From assembly GCF_009733595.1 (NCBI RefSeq), contig NZ_WOFH01000002.1, positions 186,001-250,000 of the forward strand: a stretch of 64,000 bases of DNA. The letters run 5' to 3'. The notes under the pieces are model-generated. The model ran no database searches. It was given only the letters and a program-made list of their open reading frames with translations, and was not told the origin of the DNA. Made by a program: the position numbers and the translations under genes. Below are positions 24,182-31,117 of this stretch, piece after piece. This stretch comes from Actinomadura litoris (GTDB lineage: Bacteria > Actinomycetota > Actinomycetes > Streptosporangiales > Streptosporangiaceae). Position 1 is the first letter of the stretch. Every line of letters begins with the position of its first letter.

Positions 24182-25003
24182 GTGCGCCTATCCCGCCTGA
24201 TCGCCGTTCTGGACGAGCTGTATCCGCCCTCGTGGGCGGAACCCTGGGACGCCGTCGGGCTCGTCTGCGGCGACCCCGACCAGGAGGTCGGCCGGGTGCT
24301 GTTCGCCGTCGACCCGGTCGCCGCCGTCCTGGACGAGGCGCTGGAGTGGGGCGCCGGCCTCGTGGTCACGCACCACCCGCTGCTGCTGCGCGGGGTGCAC
24401 TCGGTCGCCGCCACCACCCCCAAGGGGCGGCTCGTCCACCGGATGATCAGGAACGGGGTCGCGCTGTACACCGCGCACACCAACGCCGACCGCGCCGACC
24501 CCGGGGTGTCGGACGCGCTGGCGCGCGCGGTCGGCCTGACCGGCGGGCTGCGCCCGCTGGTCCCGGCCGACGACGACCCCCGCCGCGGCCTCGGCCGCGT
24601 CGGCGAGCTGGCCGAGCCGGTCCCGCTGCGGGAGTTCGCCTCGCGGGCGGCGGCCGGCCTGCCGTCCACGGCGTGGGGCGTCCGCGCCGCGGGCGACCCC
24701 GAGCGCGCCGTCCGCACCGTGGCGGTGTGCGGCGGCGCGGGCGACTCGCTGCTGGACGCGGCGCGCGCGTCCGGAGCCGACGTCTACCTCACCGCCGACC
24801 TGCGGCACCATCCCGCCTCGGAGTTCACCGAGCAGGACGGCCCCGCGCTGGTGGACGCCGCGCACTGGGCGACCGAGTGGCCCTGGCTGGCCGACGCGGA
24901 GCGGCGGCTCACCGGGGCGTCGAAGGAAGCGGGCACGTTGGAGACCCGGGTGTCCACGCTCGTCACCGACGCGTGGCGCCTGCATTTCGAAGGAGCATTG
25001 TGA
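24182..25003 (+). CDS. Nif3-like dinuclear metal center protein
   Basis: 273 residues, GTG start. It is a member of the DUF34/NIF3 family of dinuclear metal proteins. The metal-binding residues are recognisable: 'VVTHHPLLLRG' (His pair), 'YTAHTNADRADPGVSDALA' (His and Asp) and, at the C-terminus, 'LVDAAHWATEWPW' (His, Glu). The central Rossmann-like part carries 'VAVCGGAGDSLLDAARASGADVYLTADLRHH'. The molecular function of the family is unsettled. It is first in a three-gene overlapping operon with the zinc-ribbon protein and the RNase H/phosphatase, the same order as Rv2230c-Rv2229c-Rv2228c in Mycobacterium tuberculosis. Confidence 0.92.
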   Translation: MRLSRLIAVLDELYPPSWAEPWDAVGLVCGDPDQEVGRVLFAVDPVAAVLDEALEWGAGLVVTHHPLLLRGVHSVAATTPKGRLVHRMIRNGVALYTAHTNADRADPGVSDALARAVGLTGGLRPLVPADDDPRRGLGRVGELAEPVPLREFASRAAAGLPSTAWGVRAAGDPERAVRTVAVCGGAGDSLLDAARASGADVYLTADLRHHPASEFTEQDGPALVDAAHWATEWPWLADAERRLTGASKEAGTLETRVSTLVTDAWRLHFEGAL

Positions 25004-25743
25004 AAGCCGCACCGCAAGCCCAGCTTCGCCTGATCGACCTGCAGGACCTCGACAGCTCGCTGGACCGGCTGGCCCACCGCCGCCGCACGCTGCCCGAGCT
25101 GGCCGGGATCGAGCGCCTCGACGGCCGCCTGACCGAGCTGCGCGACGCGATCGTGGCGGCCGAGACCGAGGTCGGCGACCTGGAGCGCGAGCAGCGCAAG
25201 GCCGAGCAGGACGTCGACCAGGTCCGCACCCGCGCCGACCGCGACCGGGGGCGGCTCGACTCCGGCCAGGTGACCTCCGCCAAGGACCTCAGCGGCCTCC
25301 AGGCCGAGATCGAGTCGCTCACCCGCCGCCAGTCCGACCTGGAGGAGGTCGTGCTGGAGATCATGGAGCGGACCGAGGAGGCGCAGGGCCGGGTGGCGGC
25401 GCTGCGCGCCGAGCAGGCCGCGGCGCAGGAGGAGCTGTCGGGGCTCGTCCGGGCGCGCGACGCCGTCCAGCACGAGATCGACGACGAGGCCGGCACGACG
25501 AGCACCGCCCGCACCGCCGTCGCCAAGGACGTCCCCGAGGACCTCCTCGCCCTCTATGAGAAGCTGCGCGGCCAGTTCGGCGGCGTCGGCGCGGCCAAGC
25601 TGTTCCGGGGCGCCTGCCAGGGCTGCCACCTCGCGCTCAACACCGTCGACCTGAACCGGATCCGCGCCGCCGCGCAGGACGAGGTCATCCGCTGCGAGGA
25701 GTGCCGCCGGATCCTCGTCCGCACCCCCGAGTCCGGGCTGTGA
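25000..25743 (+). CDS. Coiled-coil protein with C-terminal C4 zinc ribbon
   Basis: 247 residues. Residues about 20-185 form a long, highly charged coiled coil rich in Glu, Arg and Ala. The C-terminus is a C4 zinc ribbon with 'CQGCHLAL' and 'CEECRRIL', giving the four cysteines. The homologue in mycobacteria is conserved but its role is unclear; nucleic-acid or protein binding is usually proposed. The GTG start at 25000 overlaps the Nif3 stop by four bases and has AAGGAG at the correct distance, so the start is well supported. Confidence 0.9.
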   Translation: MKAAPQAQLRLIDLQDLDSSLDRLAHRRRTLPELAGIERLDGRLTELRDAIVAAETEVGDLEREQRKAEQDVDQVRTRADRDRGRLDSGQVTSAKDLSGLQAEIESLTRRQSDLEEVVLEIMERTEEAQGRVAALRAEQAAAQEELSGLVRARDAVQHEIDDEAGTTSTARTAVAKDVPEDLLALYEKLRGQFGGVGAAKLFRGACQGCHLALNTVDLNRIRAAAQDEVIRCEECRRILVRTPESGL

Positions 25744-26846
25744 CGGCGCGGCGGCTCGTCGTCGAGGCCGACGGCGGGTCCCGGGGCAACCCGGGGCCCG
25801 CCGGGTACGGGGCGCTCGTCCGGGACGCGGTCACCGGCGAGGTGCTCGCCGAGGTCGCCGAGTCGATCGGCCTCGCCACCAACAACGTCGCCGAGTACCG
25901 GGGCCTGATCGCCGGGCTCGCCGCCGCCGCGGGCATCGACCCGTCCGCCCGCGTCGAGGTCCGGATGGACTCCAAGCTCGTCGTCGAGCAGATGTCGGGC
26001 CGCTGGAAGATCAAGCACCCCGACATGATCCCGCTGGCGCTCCAGGCCCGGGAGCTGGCCGAGAGCCTCGGCCCGGTCACCTACGGCTGGATCCCGCGCG
26101 GCCGCAACGCCCACGCCGACCGGCTCGCGAACGAGGCCATGGACGCCGCCGCGCGCGGCGAGCACTGGACCCGCAGGACCGAGGAGGCCCCGGGCGAGCC
26201 CGAGCCGCCCCCGTCCGCCGCGCCCCCCACCACCGAGCCGACGACCACGCTGCTGCTCCGGCACGGCGAGACACCGCTGTCGATCGAGAGGCGCTTCGCG
26301 GGCACGGTCGACACCCCGCTCACCCCCGGGGGCCTCGCCCAGGCCCGCGCCGCCGCGCTCGCCCTCAAGGACCGGGACCTGGACGGGATCGTCACCTCCC
26401 CGCTGTCGCGCTGCCGCGACACCGCCGCCGAGGTCGCCGCCGCCACCGGCCTGGACGTCCGCGTCGAGGACGGCTTCCGCGAGACCGACTTCGGCGCCTG
26501 GGAGGGCCTCACCTTCGCCGAGGCCCGCGACCGCGACCCCGCCGCCCTGGACGCCTGGCTGGCCGACCCCGACGCCGCGCCGCCCGGAGGGGAGAGCTTC
26601 GCCGCGGTCGCCCGCCGCGTCCGCACCGCGCTGGACAAGCTGAAGGTCCGCTACCGCCACCGCCCCGTCCTGGTGGTCTCGCACGTCACCCCCATCAAGC
26701 TCCTGGTCAGGGACGCGCTGGGCGCGCCCATGCCGTCCCTGTACCGGATGCACCTGGACGTGGCGTCGCTGTCGGCGGTCGACTGGTACGCCGACGGCCC
26801 GGCGACCCTCCGCCTGTTCAACGACACCCACCACCTGGAGCGCTAG
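25740..26846 (+). CDS. Bifunctional RNase HI / histidine phosphatase (Rv2228c-like)
   Basis: 368 residues with two catalytic domains. The N-terminal RNase HI domain (about 1-145) degrades RNA of RNA-DNA hybrids and shows the acidic residues: Asp11 in 'VEADGGSRGNPGPAGYGA', Glu in 'NNVAEYRGL', Asp in 'VRMDSKLVVEQ' and Asp in 'AHADRLANEAM'. After a Pro-rich linker the C-terminal domain (about 170-368) is a phosphoglycerate-mutase-like phosphatase: 'LLLRHGETP' with the phospho-acceptor His, 'TSPLSRCRDTA' and a distal 'VVSHVTPIK'. In M. tuberculosis the homologue combines RNase H with a CobC-like phosphatase acting on alpha-ribazole phosphate. GTG start overlapping the previous stop. Confidence 0.92.
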   Translation: MTARRLVVEADGGSRGNPGPAGYGALVRDAVTGEVLAEVAESIGLATNNVAEYRGLIAGLAAAAGIDPSARVEVRMDSKLVVEQMSGRWKIKHPDMIPLALQARELAESLGPVTYGWIPRGRNAHADRLANEAMDAAARGEHWTRRTEEAPGEPEPPPSAAPPTTEPTTTLLLRHGETPLSIERRFAGTVDTPLTPGGLAQARAAALALKDRDLDGIVTSPLSRCRDTAAEVAAATGLDVRVEDGFRETDFGAWEGLTFAEARDRDPAALDAWLADPDAAPPGGESFAAVARRVRTALDKLKVRYRHRPVLVVSHVTPIKLLVRDALGAPMPSLYRMHLDVASLSAVDWYADGPATLRLFNDTHHLER

Positions 26847-27709
26847 CCCGTCCCGTCGAGGAACCCGCCGATCGCGGCGGCGACCTCGGCGGGCGCCTCC
26901 TCGGCCATGTGGTGGCCGGACTCGATCGGGGTCCCCTCGACGTCGTCCGCCCAGTCGCGCCAGATGGCCACGGGATCGCCGTACAGCTGCTCCAGGTCGT
27001 CCAGGGTGGACCACATCACCAGCGTCGGGCACCGGACGCGGCGCCCCGCGGCGCGGTCGGTCTCGTCGTGGCGGCGGTCGATGCCGAGCCCGGCGCGGTA
27101 GTCCTCCAGCATCCCGCGCACGGTCGCCGGGTCGTGGATCGCGCCCTGGAAGTCCGCCCACGCCTCGGGCTCCATGTGCTCGGCGCTGGTGGCGTACCAG
27201 GCGTCCGGGTCGGCGCTGATGATCCGCTCCGCGGGTTTCTCCTCCTGGGCGAAGAACCACCAGTGCCACCAGGCCGCGGCGAAGCGGGCGTCGCAGCGCT
27301 CCAGGTGCTCTACGACGGGCAGCCCGTCCATCACCACGAGCCTGGTCACCGCCTCGGGATGGTCCATCGCCGTCCTGAAGGCCGCCAGCGCGCCGCGATC
27401 GTGCCCCGCGACCGCGAACCGGGTGTGGCCGAGCGCCCGCATGAGGGCGACCAGGTCGCGGGCCATGGCGCGCTTGGAGTAGGGGCTGTGCTCGGCGTCG
27501 GTCTCCGGCTTGGAGGAGCCCCCGTACCCGCGCAGGTCAGGGCAGACGACGCTGTACCGGTCGGCCAGGAGCGGAGCGACCTTGTGCCAGGTCGCGTGCG
27601 TGCGCGGATGCCCGTGCAGCAGCAGCAGCGGCGGCCCCGACCCGCCGTGCCGCACCCGCAGCTCCGCCTCGCCGACGTCGATCCGCTCCAGCGTGAATCC
27701 CTCGAAGAT
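26843..27709 (-). CDS. Alpha/beta hydrolase, haloacetate dehalogenase-like
   Basis: 288 residues. 'LLLLHGHPRTHATWHKVAP', 'VVCPDLRGYGGSSKP' and the nucleophile elbow 'GHDRGA' (Asp105, Arg106) place it with fluoroacetate/haloacetate dehalogenases and epoxide hydrolases that use an Asp nucleophile. The halide-site pair His150-Trp151 ('WWHWWFF') and a Tyr in 'EDYRA' are present, and the catalytic His is in 'ESGHHMAEE'. The second substrate-carboxylate Arg, four residues after the nucleophile in fluoroacetate dehalogenase, is Leu here, so the substrate may differ. ATG 27709 is chosen over 27745: GGAGAG precedes it and the upstream start would run into the rnpB promoter region. Its stop shares CTAG with the convergent RNase H gene. 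Confidence 0.83.
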   Translation of the reverse strand: MFEGFTLERIDVGEAELRVRHGGSGPPLLLLHGHPRTHATWHKVAPLLADRYSVVCPDLRGYGGSSKPETDAEHSPYSKRAMARDLVALMRALGHTRFAVAGHDRGALAAFRTAMDHPEAVTRLVVMDGLPVVEHLERCDARFAAAWWHWWFFAQEEKPAERIISADPDAWYATSAEHMEPEAWADFQGAIHDPATVRGMLEDYRAGLGIDRRHDETDRAAGRRVRCPTLVMWSTLDDLEQLYGDPVAIWRDWADDVEGTPIESGHHMAEEAPAEVAAAIGGFLDGTG

Positions 27710-27760
27710 CATTCTCTCCGCGCTACCCCGCAGCGGTCCGTCCAATCCCCGCGAACCCGG

Positions 27761-27766
27761 TACGCT
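27761..27766 (+). promoter_or_regulatory. -10 box of the rnpB promoter
   Basis: TACGCT ends eight bases before the first base of the P1 helix of the RNase P RNA. No good -35 hexamer is visible. Confidence 0.5.
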
Positions 27767-27774
27767 GGGGCCAC

Positions 27775-28174
27775 GGCGGACGAGCCGGCCGGGCGGCCGC
27801 GTCGGGGAGCGATCCCCGTCGAGGAAAGTCCGGGCTCCACAGGGCAGGGTGGTCGGTAACGCCGACCCGGGGCGACCCGCGGGACAGTGCCACAGAAATC
27901 AGACCGCCACCGGTTTCCGGTGGTAAGGGTGAAACGGTGAGGTAAGAGCTCACCAGCGCCCACGGTGACGTGGGCGGCTCGGTAAACCCCACCCGGAGCA
28001 AGGTCAAGAAGGGACTCCGGCAGGAGCCCCGCGCAGGTGCCTGAGGGCTGCCCGCCCGAGCCTGCGGGTAGACCGCTGGAGGCCGCCGGCAACGACGGCC
28101 CGAGATGGATGGCCGCCGCCCGCCGCCGAGACGCGACGGGCACAGAACCCGGCTTACAGGCCGACTCGTCCGCC
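27775..28174 (+). ncRNA. rnpB: RNase P RNA (bacterial type A)
   Basis: The catalytic RNA of RNase P, which trims tRNA 5' ends. The ends are fixed by the P1 helix: GGCGGACGAG (27775-27784) pairs perfectly with CTCGTCCGCC (28165-28174). Conserved core blocks appear in order: GAGGAAAGTCCGGGCTCC near 27820, CACAGAAATCAGACCGCC near 27891, GTGAAACGGTGAGGTAAGAG near 27930, AAGGTCAAGAAGGGACTCC near 28000, and AGATGGATGGCCGCC followed by ACAGAACCCGGCTTACAGG near 28140. The length of 400 nt is normal for high-G+C actinobacteria. The same neighbourhood (RNase H/phosphatase, rnpB) is seen in mycobacteria. Confidence 0.97.
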
Positions 28175-28224
28175 CACCCCGCCCCGACCTGTCGGCTTGA
28201 TCCTCAGGCTCGGGCGCGGCTCGC

Positions 28225-29196
28225 CTATCGGGACGCGTTGACGAGGTTCGCCACCGACTCCAGGAGGCCGTCCCAGGCTTCCTGGGTGTCGGACGAGCGG
28301 GTGTGCGGGGTGCGGAACCAGTCGACGTAGATCGACACCTCGTCCAGGTCCCAGCGCATCCGGTAGAGGGCCAGGGCCGACGGGTCGGGGGCGCGGCCCG
28401 CGGCCTCGGCGTAGCGGGCGAGGTCCGCCGGGGTCTCCGCGACCGACCACAGGTCGCGTTCGGGCGGAGCCACGCCTGTCGTGTCCCAGTCGATCAGCAG
28501 GAGGCGCCCGTCCAGGCCCAGCAGGTTGCCCGGGTGCGGCTCGCCGTGGGTGAGGACGGGAGGGCCGCCCCTCTCCGCGAGGTCGGCGGCCAGCCGGTCG
28601 AACTCCGCCAGGCATCGGCGGAGGGCGGGCGCGTGGTCGGCGATGAGGGCGCGCGCTGGCCCGGCGAAGGGACCGTCGGCCCAGGGGAGTGCTCCGTCGA
28701 GTGCCCGGTCCAGGACGCCGCGCAGCGCGAGTCCTGTGTCGAGCACCGGCGCCATTGCCGGGGGCGGCTGGCGGTGGAGTTCGGCCAGCAGGCCGAGGAC
28801 GGTGTCGCGTTCGGCGGGAGTGCGCGGCCGGTCGTAGTCGCCGGGCGTTCCGTCCAGGTAGGGGAAAACGCTCAGCGCGTAACGTGTCCCGAATGGGCGG
28901 ACGGTTTCGCCCTCGGTGGTCTTCAGGGGCGCCACGACGAATTCGAGATGCCGCAGGGCGGCGGCGGTGTCCATGGCCGCGCGCAGCGCTTGCAGCGCCG
29001 AGCCGGTATCCGTGTGCCCCTTGAGCGCCAGGTCGGCGAGGGTGACGAACCAGCGCCGCCCGCCCGCACCGGTCGCGACCCAGTGATGGTCACCGAAGCC
29101 GACGGGCGCGTAGGCCACCTCGTGGGCTCGGATGTCCCACCCGTCCAGTGCCCGCTGTAGTTGATCCTCGTCGACGCCCTCGGGTCGGGACTTCAT
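28225..29196 (-). CDS. Aminoglycoside-phosphotransferase-fold kinase (APH family)
   Basis: 323 residues, cytoplasmic. The kinase motifs of the APH/choline-kinase superfamily are clear: 'VLTHGEPHPGNLLGLDGRL' carries the catalytic loop (His-x-Glu-Pro-His-x-x-Asn in place of HGDxxxxN) and 'LLIDWDTTGVAPPERDLW' carries the metal-binding Asp. The N-terminal lobe includes 'PVGFGDHHWVA'. Closest in feel to spectinomycin-phosphotransferase-like proteins of actinobacteria, although the substrate is unknown and resistance should not be assumed. Catalytic-loop Asp is replaced by Glu, worth noting. ATG 29196 is preferred; an in-frame ATG at 29241 would add 15 charged residues. Confidence 0.78.
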   Translation of the reverse strand: MKSRPEGVDEDQLQRALDGWDIRAHEVAYAPVGFGDHHWVATGAGGRRWFVTLADLALKGHTDTGSALQALRAAMDTAAALRHLEFVVAPLKTTEGETVRPFGTRYALSVFPYLDGTPGDYDRPRTPAERDTVLGLLAELHRQPPPAMAPVLDTGLALRGVLDRALDGALPWADGPFAGPARALIADHAPALRRCLAEFDRLAADLAERGGPPVLTHGEPHPGNLLGLDGRLLLIDWDTTGVAPPERDLWSVAETPADLARYAEAAGRAPDPSALALYRMRWDLDEVSIYVDWFRTPHTRSSDTQEAWDGLLESVANLVNASR

Positions 29197-29308
29197 CCCG
29201 GTCACGTTAGGCGATTCTTCTCTCCTGCGCATCTCCCGCATCGACCACCGCTGAACGGACGCTTCGAGGACGTGCGGCGGCCCGAACGCGGGGTCGGTCG
29301 GCCTCCGC

Positions 29309-29734
29309 CTACTCGTGCTCCAGGAAGCGCTCTATTCTGCGAATATCGTCAATATCCTTGTGGCGGCCGAGGCTTTTCTTCCAGGCGAGGGTGAGGTCCA
29401 GGGGCATGAAATTGATGCCCCGGGCGACTTCTGCCCGCTCGATGAGATAGTCGGTGCTCCAGCTCATGAGCCGGGGAAACCAGCCGTTCAGGATCTCAAT
29501 CGAGACCTGCCCGTCGAAATGATGGGCGACCAGGACGCCATCGTAGGGAGCCGCCGCTACCGGATAAAGCCTCTCGACCTCTTTCCATGCCGCCTTCCTG
29601 GCGACGACATCCAGATCCTGAATGTCCGCCCTGAGGCCGTGCAGAAGAAGGGGGGCGCTCCCGGCGAGGATGAAATCGGCATTGCAAAGGCTCAAGGCTT
29701 CCACGGTCTCGAATAGAAGCTCCACATCGTTCAA
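29309..29734 (-). CDS. Nucleotidyltransferase-fold protein (MNT/AbiEii-like)
   Basis: 141 residues from a TTG start with GAGGACACC upstream, the GAGG touching the stop of the preceding gene. The Pol-beta NTase signature is visible: 'ILAGSAPLLLHGLRADIQDLDVVA', in which Gly25-Ser26 form the phosphate loop and Asp40/Asp42 the metal pair. The C-terminus has 'LGRHKDIDDIRRIERFLE', as in AbiEii/DUF6036-type proteins. It would transfer a nucleotide to a protein, RNA or small molecule, and such proteins often act as toxins, antitoxins or signal enzymes. It forms a two-gene unit with the membrane protein at 29743-30585. Base composition is clearly less G+C-rich than the surroundings. Confidence 0.72.
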   Translation of the reverse strand: MNDVELLFETVEALSLCNADFILAGSAPLLLHGLRADIQDLDVVARKAAWKEVERLYPVAAAPYDGVLVAHHFDGQVSIEILNGWFPRLMSWSTDYLIERAEVARGINFMPLDLTLAWKKSLGRHKDIDDIRRIERFLEHE

Positions 29735-29742
29735 GGTGTCCT

Positions 29743-30585
29743 CTACATGGGTTTCAGGCCCAGTGCCAGTCGCACAATGACTGCCCAGAGTACACCAAAT
29801 AGCACGCTGACGAAAGTACCTATGATGAATCTCTCGCCGAACTCGCGATCCTTTTCGATCTCAGGGTGCCGGGCGAGTGATTTGGCGGCTATTGCGAGCG
29901 CCGCCGCAGCCGCCTGGCCACTGGCGACGAAGGCGAAGACCAGGGCCCGCTCGAACCAGCCGATGTATCCATATGCTTCGCTGAAGGAGAAGATCTCGGT
30001 ACGGAGCCTGGGCGCTTTGCGGTCGAACTGAGCATATATACGGGCGACGACCTCGTGGCTGACGAAGGTGGCGGCGAGAAAACCTGAAACCACGACGACC
30101 GCCCTGTTTCCCGTCAGAATCGCCAGGACGTCTCGGGGAGGCCCGTCGAAACTGAAGGCCCCGAGCAGGATGGCCGTGGTCACGGACAGTGTGAGCGCAC
30201 TCCCCACAGAGCGGCGGTGGGGCGACTTGCTGTGAAGTCGCGCCCAGCGGAGCGTGATGGCCGCCTCCTGCCGACCGCGCTGGAGGATCCGGGTTAAGTA
30301 GATCCTGATGCCGAACAGGCGGTCGGTGGACCGGCCGGCTGGCTTGCCATTTCCGCCCTGGTTTCCGTCAACGGCCTTTTCCCATACCCGCAGCGAACAC
30401 GACCAGAATATGGCGAGCAGGCACAGGAGGGTGGTCACCCAAATGGAAAGAAGGGGTGTCATGACCCAGATGCCGTAGAGTCCCGCCATCACCGTGCGGA
30501 AAAGGAAGGACCGGCGAACCACGGGAAGGCTGTCCGGTAGGAGTACTGCCACGATGAGCCCAATGAGGATCCGGGCTGTTTCCAT
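29743..30585 (-). CDS. Polytopic membrane protein paired with a nucleotidyltransferase
   Basis: 280 residues with about six hydrophobic segments. The start ATG 30585 is fixed by AAGGAGGGGCT immediately upstream; the open frame continues to 30705 without a ribosome site. The C-terminal block (about 205-270) 'FERALVFAFVASGQ' then 'AIAAKSLARHPEIEKD' and 'ERFIIGTFVSVLFG' resembles the C-terminal membrane core seen in DUF3307-type proteins; the soluble N-terminal domain of those is missing. No enzyme motif is seen. The gene lies eight bases upstream of the NTase gene and shares its lower G+C content, so the pair was probably acquired together. Confidence 0.68.
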   Translation of the reverse strand: METARILIGLIVAVLLPDSLPVVRRSFLFRTVMAGLYGIWVMTPLLSIWVTTLLCLLAIFWSCSLRVWEKAVDGNQGGNGKPAGRSTDRLFGIRIYLTRILQRGRQEAAITLRWARLHSKSPHRRSVGSALTLSVTTAILLGAFSFDGPPRDVLAILTGNRAVVVVSGFLAATFVSHEVVARIYAQFDRKAPRLRTEIFSFSEAYGYIGWFERALVFAFVASGQAAAAALAIAAKSLARHPEIEKDREFGERFIIGTFVSVLFGVLWAVIVRLALGLKPM

Positions 30586-30804
30586 AGCCCCTCCTTGCCC
30601 GCTGTTGAGACCGGTTGGACGGGGCGCGGTCAGCGGAGGTTCCGCCGCGGAGCCGGCGCGGAAGGGGAGGGGCGTGGAACTCTTCTGGTTCGGGTCACAC
30701 GACACAAATGATCTGAAAGCCGGCGCCTAATGTCCGAGGTAGAGCCGGTCTCCTGGATCGGCGGTGATGGCGGGGCGAACCCGGCCCCGCGGAGAGGAGC
30801 GCCG

Positions 30805-31026
30805 GTGTTCATCGTGGGCATGGTGGTGATCGGCCTCGTCGGGCTGCTGGCCTCGCTGGCCTACCTCGCGGAGTTCGCGCGGGCCAGCCGCCGCGACGCG
30901 CTGTTCCTCCCCGCGCCCGACGGGCGCTCGCGGAGGGCGCGCCGGGTGACGGGCATGTACACACGCGGGAGCGACTTCATGGACGGGGACGACGAGATCC
31001 GCGGCGACGAGTTGGTCGGCCGCTGA
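30805..31026 (+). CDS. Single-pass small membrane protein
   Basis: 73 residues from GTG 30805, which has AGGAG five bases upstream. The N-terminus is a membrane helix ('VFIVGMVVIGLVGLLASLAYLAEFA') followed by a cytoplasmic Arg/Asp-rich tail ending 'DGDDEIRGDELVGR'. An in-frame ATG at 30730 would add 25 residues but has no ribosome site. Function unknown. It converges on the SulP-carbonic anhydrase gene. Confidence 0.6.
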   Translation: MFIVGMVVIGLVGLLASLAYLAEFARASRRDALFLPAPDGRSRRARRVTGMYTRGSDFMDGDDEIRGDELVGR

Positions 31027-31032
31027 GACGGG

Positions 31033-31091
31033 GGCGGCCCGGCCGGGGCCGGCAGGCCCGGGCCGGGGCCGTTCGATGGCTGCGGGCCGCC
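31033..31091. terminator. G+C-rich inverted repeat between convergent genes
   Basis: GGCGGCCCG (31033-31041) pairs with CGGGCCGCC (31083-31091), and the interior holds further self-complementary GGCC-rich text. It lies between two convergent stops and probably acts as a terminator in both directions, although the large loop makes this less certain than the other hairpins in the window. Confidence 0.4.
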
Positions 31092-31117
31092 CACGGGGGA
31101 CGGCCCGCCGCGATCTT

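Noticed and set aside
28225..29196. Antibiotic resistance gene
   Set aside because: The APH fold is clear, but many such kinases act on metabolites, the catalytic loop carries Glu instead of Asp, and there is no supporting context.
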